Source: G965233625 sp965233625
GTDB taxonomy: Bacteria; Planctomycetota; Planctomycetia; Pirellulales; Pirellulaceae
DNA length: 64,000 bases
Assembly: GCA_965233625.1 (NCBI GenBank)
Contig: OZ247499.1
Coordinates: 6,324,001-6,388,000 of the forward strand
Direction: 5' to 3'
A model generated the notes under the pieces. It made no database searches, was not told the origin of the DNA, and was given only the letters and a program-made list of their open reading frames with translations. The translations under genes and the position numbers were made by a program. Below, in pieces: positions 60,081 through 64,000 of the stretch. Numbering within the stretch: the stretch's first letter is position 1; each line of letters starts with the position of its first letter.

Positions 60081-63000
60081 ATGAAAATCACCCGTCTGCA
60101 AGTGGATGGCTTCGGCGTCTGGACCGGGCTTCAGGTCGAAAACATCAACGACCGCATGACCGTGTTCTTCGGCCGCAATGAAGCGGGCAAGACCACGCTG
60201 ATGCAGTACATCCGTAGCATGCTGTACGGCTTCCCGGAGGAACGCCGCGAGCGGTACCTGCCGCCTGTTTTCGGCGGCAAACCCGGTGGTGAAGTCGGCG
60301 CCGATGCTCTGGGCGGCAAGTACATTCTGAAGCGTCACTCCGGCGGCCGTGAAGAAGATCCGCTCATTGGCGATCTGACGATCACCGCCAGCGACGGCGC
60401 CGTGCAGGGCGCCCACTTTGTCAGCACGCTGACATCGGGCATCGACGAATCTATCTTCAACAATGTCTTCGCCGTGGGCCTGCGTGAGTTGCAGGAACTC
60501 AGCACGCTGGATTCGACAGAGGCAGCCGATCAGCTTTACAAACTCACCAGCGGTCTGGACCGCGTCAGCCTGGTGGATGTTGCCCGCGAATTGCAGCAAT
60601 CGCGTGAACGCATCATGGCCGAGGAGGGCAAAGGTTCGCTGATCGTGGACCTGCTGGACCGGCACGATAAACTCCGCCGCGAGATCGACGGCCATGCTTC
60701 CCGCGGGCAGCGGTGGGGGCGGCTGGCTTCGCAACGGCAGAATCTGGAAGAAGAAGTCGCCAGTTTCGAGCAGCAGATCGCCGTGATCGAGCATCGCGTT
60801 CGCATCGTCGAGATGGCGCAGGCCGTCCGCGATAAATGGGAAGAACGCGCTGACTGTATGGAGCAGCTTGCCGGTATCCCACGGTTGCCGGAAATGCCCG
60901 AACGCGGCGTCGAAAAGCTGGAAGCCCTCAACGCGCGGATCGAAACGCGTCGCGAAAAAGTCGCTAGCCTCAAGCGGCAGATCGAATCCGTACGCGAAGA
61001 AGGCGCTGCACTGCCCATCAACCGGCAACTGTGGGCCAATGTTTCGCGGATCGACGCGCTGAATGAACACGCCAGCTGGATCGCTTCACTCCAAAGCCAG
61101 GCAGAGCGGCTGGAAGCCGACGTGGCGGTGATGGAAGTTGAACTGCAGACTACCTGCGGCGACCTGGGCCTGGGCGAAGGCGTCACTTCCAGCAGCGTTC
61201 CAGAGATCAGCCGCAACGCACTGGGCGCACTCCGCAACCCGGCCCGGGCTATCCGCGATGAACAGCAGCGGCTTTCGCAATCGAAACAGGATTTCGATCT
61301 AACGCGCCGCGAAGCCGAAGAGATCGGCCTGGAGCTTGACGCCAATCTTGCCGAAATGGGCCGTGGCACGCTCGAAGAAGCGCTACAGGAAGCGGGCGAC
61401 CGCGTCACGAAGTTCCGCCGCCGGATTCATCTGGAAGAACGCATCGAAAAGATGATGCGCAGCCGGCACGAACTGGAAGAGGAAAGCCACGAACTGCTGG
61501 AGGAACAGGTCCTACCGTTCTGGCAGCTCGCCGCCCTCGGCATTCCTTTCGTGCTTGGCGCCGTCATGGTGCTGGGCGGAATGGTGTGGTCGGTGGCTCA
61601 GTCGGTGGGCATCGGCCTGGCGGTCGCGCTGATTGGCATCGTGGGACTGGGCGTGGTGATCGCCTTCAAGATGATGATGGAACGCGCCACCGCACGCGAA
61701 CTGGATGACTGCAACCGGCAGCTCGACCTGCTGTCGCGCCAGCTTAAATCGGCGCGTGACGAACGCACCACGCTGGACGAAGAACTGCCGCCCGGCGGCG
61801 GCGCTCTGGACAACCGCCTGGCGGATGCAGAGCGTGACCTGGCCAAACTGGAAGACCTGCTGCCCGTTGACTCGCGTCGTGACGCGGCCTGGCTGCGGCA
61901 CAAAGCGGCCGGCGAGCGGCTTGAAACGGCTAAGGAATCTTTGTCCGACGCCAAAGAGCAGTGGCGGATTGCACTACGCCGCAACAACCTGCCTTCGACC
62001 CTTTCGCCCAAACACGTCAAGCAGCTTTTTGAACGCTACGAGCACATCGCGCAGATGCGTCTACGGCGCGACGCCCGCAATGACGAACTCGCCCAGCGGC
62101 AGCGCGAACTGCAAACCGTCACCGGCCGCATCGGCCAGTTGATGCACGACGTTGGCGTGAAGCCGCTGACCGATGATCCGCACGCGCAACTGAAGCAGTT
62201 GACCGACGCTCAGGCGGATCAGCAGCAGCACATCAACCGTCGCGATCATTTCAAAAAACAGCTGCGTGGCTTACGCCGCGACCTGCACCGCTATTCGCGC
62301 AGTATTGAATCGCTCGAAATCCGCCGCAATGCGATGCTGGCTGAAGTCGGCGCCGAGAATGAAGAAGCTTATGAACAGATTGCCAAGATGCATGGCAAGG
62401 TTCATAAACTGGCCGTCTCCCGCGACCGCTTGAGCGCAGAAATTACCGAACGGCTTGGCTCCACGGTGGAAGAAGATGAAGTCGCCAACGTGTTCGAAGG
62501 TTCGGGCGCCCGCCATCTGGAACGCCGCTGGACCGAACTGATGGGCCAGCTGGAAGACACGCAGGGCCAGCTTGCCACGCTGCACGAACGCCGTGGCGAA
62601 TACACTGCCGAGATGAAGATGCTGGTCGGCGACCGGCAACTCGCGCAGGCGAAGCTGGAACTCGGCTGCGTCGAACAGCAGCTCGAACGCGCCGTTGCCG
62701 ACTGGCAGGTGCTGGCCGCGACCGGCGTGGTGATGGAATCGATCCGTGAAATCTACGAGAAAGAACGCCAGCCCGAAACGCTCGGCGCCGCCACGCAGCA
62801 TCTCAACCAGCTAACCGGCGGTAAATACAAACGCATCTGGACCCCGCTCGGTGAGAACGCGCTGCGCGTGGACGATGAACACGGCCGCGCCTTGCCGCTG
62901 GAAGTCCTCAGCCAGGGCACCCGCGAGGCGGTATTCCTCAGCATCCGCCTGGCGCTGGTTTCCGCCTACGCACGCCGCGGCGCCGTGCTGCCCGTGGTGC

Positions 63001-63755
63001 TGGATGATGTGCTGGTGAACCTCGATACCGACCGTGCACGCCTGGCAGGCAAGATGCTGAAGGACTTTGCCAACAAAGGCCATCAACTGCTGCTGTTCAC
63101 CTGTCACGAACACATCAAGGAAATGTTCGAGTCCATCAGCGTCGAAGTGCGGACTCTGCCTTCACGCGGCGAGTCTGGGGTCATCACCGCGCCGGTTCTG
63201 TCTTCGAAGAAGAAAAAGAAAAAGAAGAAAGAGGTCGAACCCGTTGTCGAAACAACCGTCGACGCGTCAGCGGGTGATCCTTCATTGGAACTTGAGCCCG
63301 TGATCGAGCTTCCCATCATCGCGGCTGATCCGCAGCCGGCGAGCGAAGATGACGTCAACCTGGCGCTGGAGCTGGCTGCCGAACCTATTGAATACGAACC
63401 GCTGGTGATTCACGAGCCAGAACCAGAGCCGGAACCAGAGCCTGAGCCTGTTTACGACGACTCTGAATACAGCCTCGCGCCGCCGGAGCCCGTTGAAGAA
63501 GTCGAAGAATTGAACCTGGTGGATGAAGTTCCCGAACCTGAACCAGAGCCGTATATCGAACCTGAACCAGAGCCGGAGCCAGAACCTGTCCGTCCACCAG
63601 AACCGCTTGAAATCGACTGGCACGAATACGTGGACCCGCTGCAAGCTGCTGAGGAACCTGGCCCGCGGGTCTTCGAGCAGTTCACTCCGGTCACGGTCGA
63701 ACCGGCCGCCAGCAGCGCCGACAGCATGTGGTGGGATGCCCGCCGCCGCGGTTGA
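60081..63755 (+). CDS. SbcC/YhaN-like ATPase with mid-chain membrane helices and Glu-Pro tail
   Basis: 1224 residues. Walker A FFGRNEAGKTTLM (about 29-41) opens an ABC-type head; ABC signature LSQGTREAVFLSIRLAL and Walker B VVLDDVLVNLD come near 950-990. Between them is coiled coil interrupted near 475-530 by two transmembrane helices (LAALGIPFVLGAVMVLGGM; GIGLAVALIGIVGLGVVIAF), as in YhaN, which puts the machine at the membrane. From about residue 1037 a tail is added: KKKKKKKK, then many EP pairs (PEPEPEPEPEP) and a last MWWDARRR. AAAGGTG lies five bases before ATG. Likely function: DNA end processing or surveillance with the upstream phosphoesterase. Confidence 0.92.
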   Translation: MKITRLQVDGFGVWTGLQVENINDRMTVFFGRNEAGKTTLMQYIRSMLYGFPEERRERYLPPVFGGKPGGEVGADALGGKYILKRHSGGREEDPLIGDLTITASDGAVQGAHFVSTLTSGIDESIFNNVFAVGLRELQELSTLDSTEAADQLYKLTSGLDRVSLVDVARELQQSRERIMAEEGKGSLIVDLLDRHDKLRREIDGHASRGQRWGRLASQRQNLEEEVASFEQQIAVIEHRVRIVEMAQAVRDKWEERADCMEQLAGIPRLPEMPERGVEKLEALNARIETRREKVASLKRQIESVREEGAALPINRQLWANVSRIDALNEHASWIASLQSQAERLEADVAVMEVELQTTCGDLGLGEGVTSSSVPEISRNALGALRNPARAIRDEQQRLSQSKQDFDLTRREAEEIGLELDANLAEMGRGTLEEALQEAGDRVTKFRRRIHLEERIEKMMRSRHELEEESHELLEEQVLPFWQLAALGIPFVLGAVMVLGGMVWSVAQSVGIGLAVALIGIVGLGVVIAFKMMMERATARELDDCNRQLDLLSRQLKSARDERTTLDEELPPGGGALDNRLADAERDLAKLEDLLPVDSRRDAAWLRHKAAGERLETAKESLSDAKEQWRIALRRNNLPSTLSPKHVKQLFERYEHIAQMRLRRDARNDELAQRQRELQTVTGRIGQLMHDVGVKPLTDDPHAQLKQLTDAQADQQQHINRRDHFKKQLRGLRRDLHRYSRSIESLEIRRNAMLAEVGAENEEAYEQIAKMHGKVHKLAVSRDRLSAEITERLGSTVEEDEVANVFEGSGARHLERRWTELMGQLEDTQGQLATLHERRGEYTAEMKMLVGDRQLAQAKLELGCVEQQLERAVADWQVLAATGVVMESIREIYEKERQPETLGAATQHLNQLTGGKYKRIWTPLGENALRVDDEHGRALPLEVLSQGTREAVFLSIRLALVSAYARRGAVLPVVLDDVLVNLDTDRARLAGKMLKDFANKGHQLLLFTCHEHIKEMFESISVEVRTLPSRGESGVITAPVLSSKKKKKKKKEVEPVVETTVDASAGDPSLELEPVIELPIIAADPQPASEDDVNLALELAAEPIEYEPLVIHEPEPEPEPEPEPVYDDSEYSLAPPEPVEEVEELNLVDEVPEPEPEPYIEPEPEPEPEPVRPPEPLEIDWHEYVDPLQAAEEPGPRVFEQFTPVTVEPAASSADSMWWDARRRG

Positions 63756-63894
63756 TTTTCTGCTATGGCCACGGGGTGAAAAAACGCGTAATCTTCCCCC
63801 GCTTTAACGAGCCGGCGCTTCCGCGCTGTTCACCAACGAAACATCCTGCCACAACCGGCGGGAAATCAGGATTCATTGCCAAAGGGTTTGAACG

Positions 63895-64000
63895 ATGCAG
63901 CGTCTGATTGTTACAGGTCTGGTGTTGTCGGCCATCGGGTTTGCAGGTTGCGATAAACCAGCCGCCCCGGTTGCTACGGCGCCCACAAATTCGGGTGTGG
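63895..64000 (+). CDS. Lipoprotein (3' end outside the window)
   Basis: First 35 codons: MQRLIVTGLVLSAIGFAGC is a lipoprotein signal with lipidation Cys at 19, then DKPAAPVATAPT. AAAGGG lies about eight bases before ATG. Product unknown. Confidence 0.7.
   Translation, partial: MQRLIVTGLVLSAIGFAGCDKPAAPVATAPTNSGV

Noticed and set aside
60021..61070. 349-codon minus-strand frame
   Set aside because: Shadow of the SbcC-like gene; no homology recognisable.
1..64000. CRISPR array, IS element, integrase, rRNA or tRNA
   Set aside because: None was seen on reading the window on both strands.

Overview
The window is about 64 kb of bacterial chromosome, moderately GC-rich, coding on both strands with short intergenic gaps. 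Everything points to a planctomycete (class Planctomycetia; placement near Pirellulales is inference). The evidence is: formylglycine-type sulfatases, a DUF1559 pseudopilin-like protein with its small lipoprotein partner, a BBP7-type outer-membrane barrel, large secreted HEAT-repeat proteins, a sigma factor fused to a membrane-spanning tail, an NPYSSP-type membrane protein and a YhaO/YhaN-like nuclease-ATPase pair. Starts are often GTG or TTG. I found no rRNA, tRNA, CRISPR array, insertion sequence, phage or plasmid gene. The window is cut inside a gene at both ends.

Layout. 1-2157: two translationally coupled sulfatases. 2158-2629: a composite repeat. 2630-8628: Gfo/Idh/MocA oxidoreductase, then two tandem membrane-anchored double zinc-ribbon paralogues running into a convergent ComEC. 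8749-13307: a leftward cluster (APC permease, TupA-like tungstate-binding lipoprotein, NagB-like isomerase, small helical protein, SDR). 13461-16193: CDF metal transporter and argH, the latter behind a good sigma-70 promoter. 16282-21337: secreted HEAT protein with a degenerate receiver-like segment, sigma-54 activator, STAS protein and two small proteins. 21358-26673: a giant HEAT lipoprotein. 26953-31524: PilZ-like membrane protein, DUF1559 pair and BBP7 barrel. 31989-35720: gltX and two response regulators (REC-HD-GYP and REC-HPt). 35743-42514: GH5-like hydrolase, thioredoxin-fold, TPR and DUF3299-like proteins, bifunctional-nuclease family protein, phosphate-selective-type porin, and a zinc ribbon fused to an acyl-carrier protein. 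42584-45103: unknown protein, CsrA, HD-GYP and PilZ. 45417-49247: one polypeptide joining MFS flippase, PlsC acyltransferase and acyl-ACP/CoA synthetase. 49340-54292: small membrane protein, LOG family and lipoprotein operon, then a large membrane protein with EF-hands and a monooxygenase-like protein. 54535-55728: ArsM-like methyltransferase. 55854-58489: five-repeat YHS protein and the tailed sigma factor. 58566-63755: small ORF, SbcD-like phosphoesterase and SbcC/YhaN-like ATPase. 63895-end: start of a lipoprotein.

Functional threads: surface sensing and c-di-GMP or CsrA control (two HD-GYP, one clear and one probable PilZ protein, REC-HPt, CsrA); envelope building and lipid turnover (ACP-like protein, LplT-PlsC-AAS fusion, porin, BBP7 barrel, lipoproteins); DNA handling (ComEC, YhaO/YhaN-like pair, BFN). 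The parts most worth a second look are the YhaO/YhaN-like pair with eroded nuclease motifs and a Glu-Pro tail, the zinc-ribbon-ACP fusion, the tandem YHS protein beside a membrane-tailed sigma factor, the receiver-like segment in a HEAT protein, and the visible excess of the hexamer GGCGCC.
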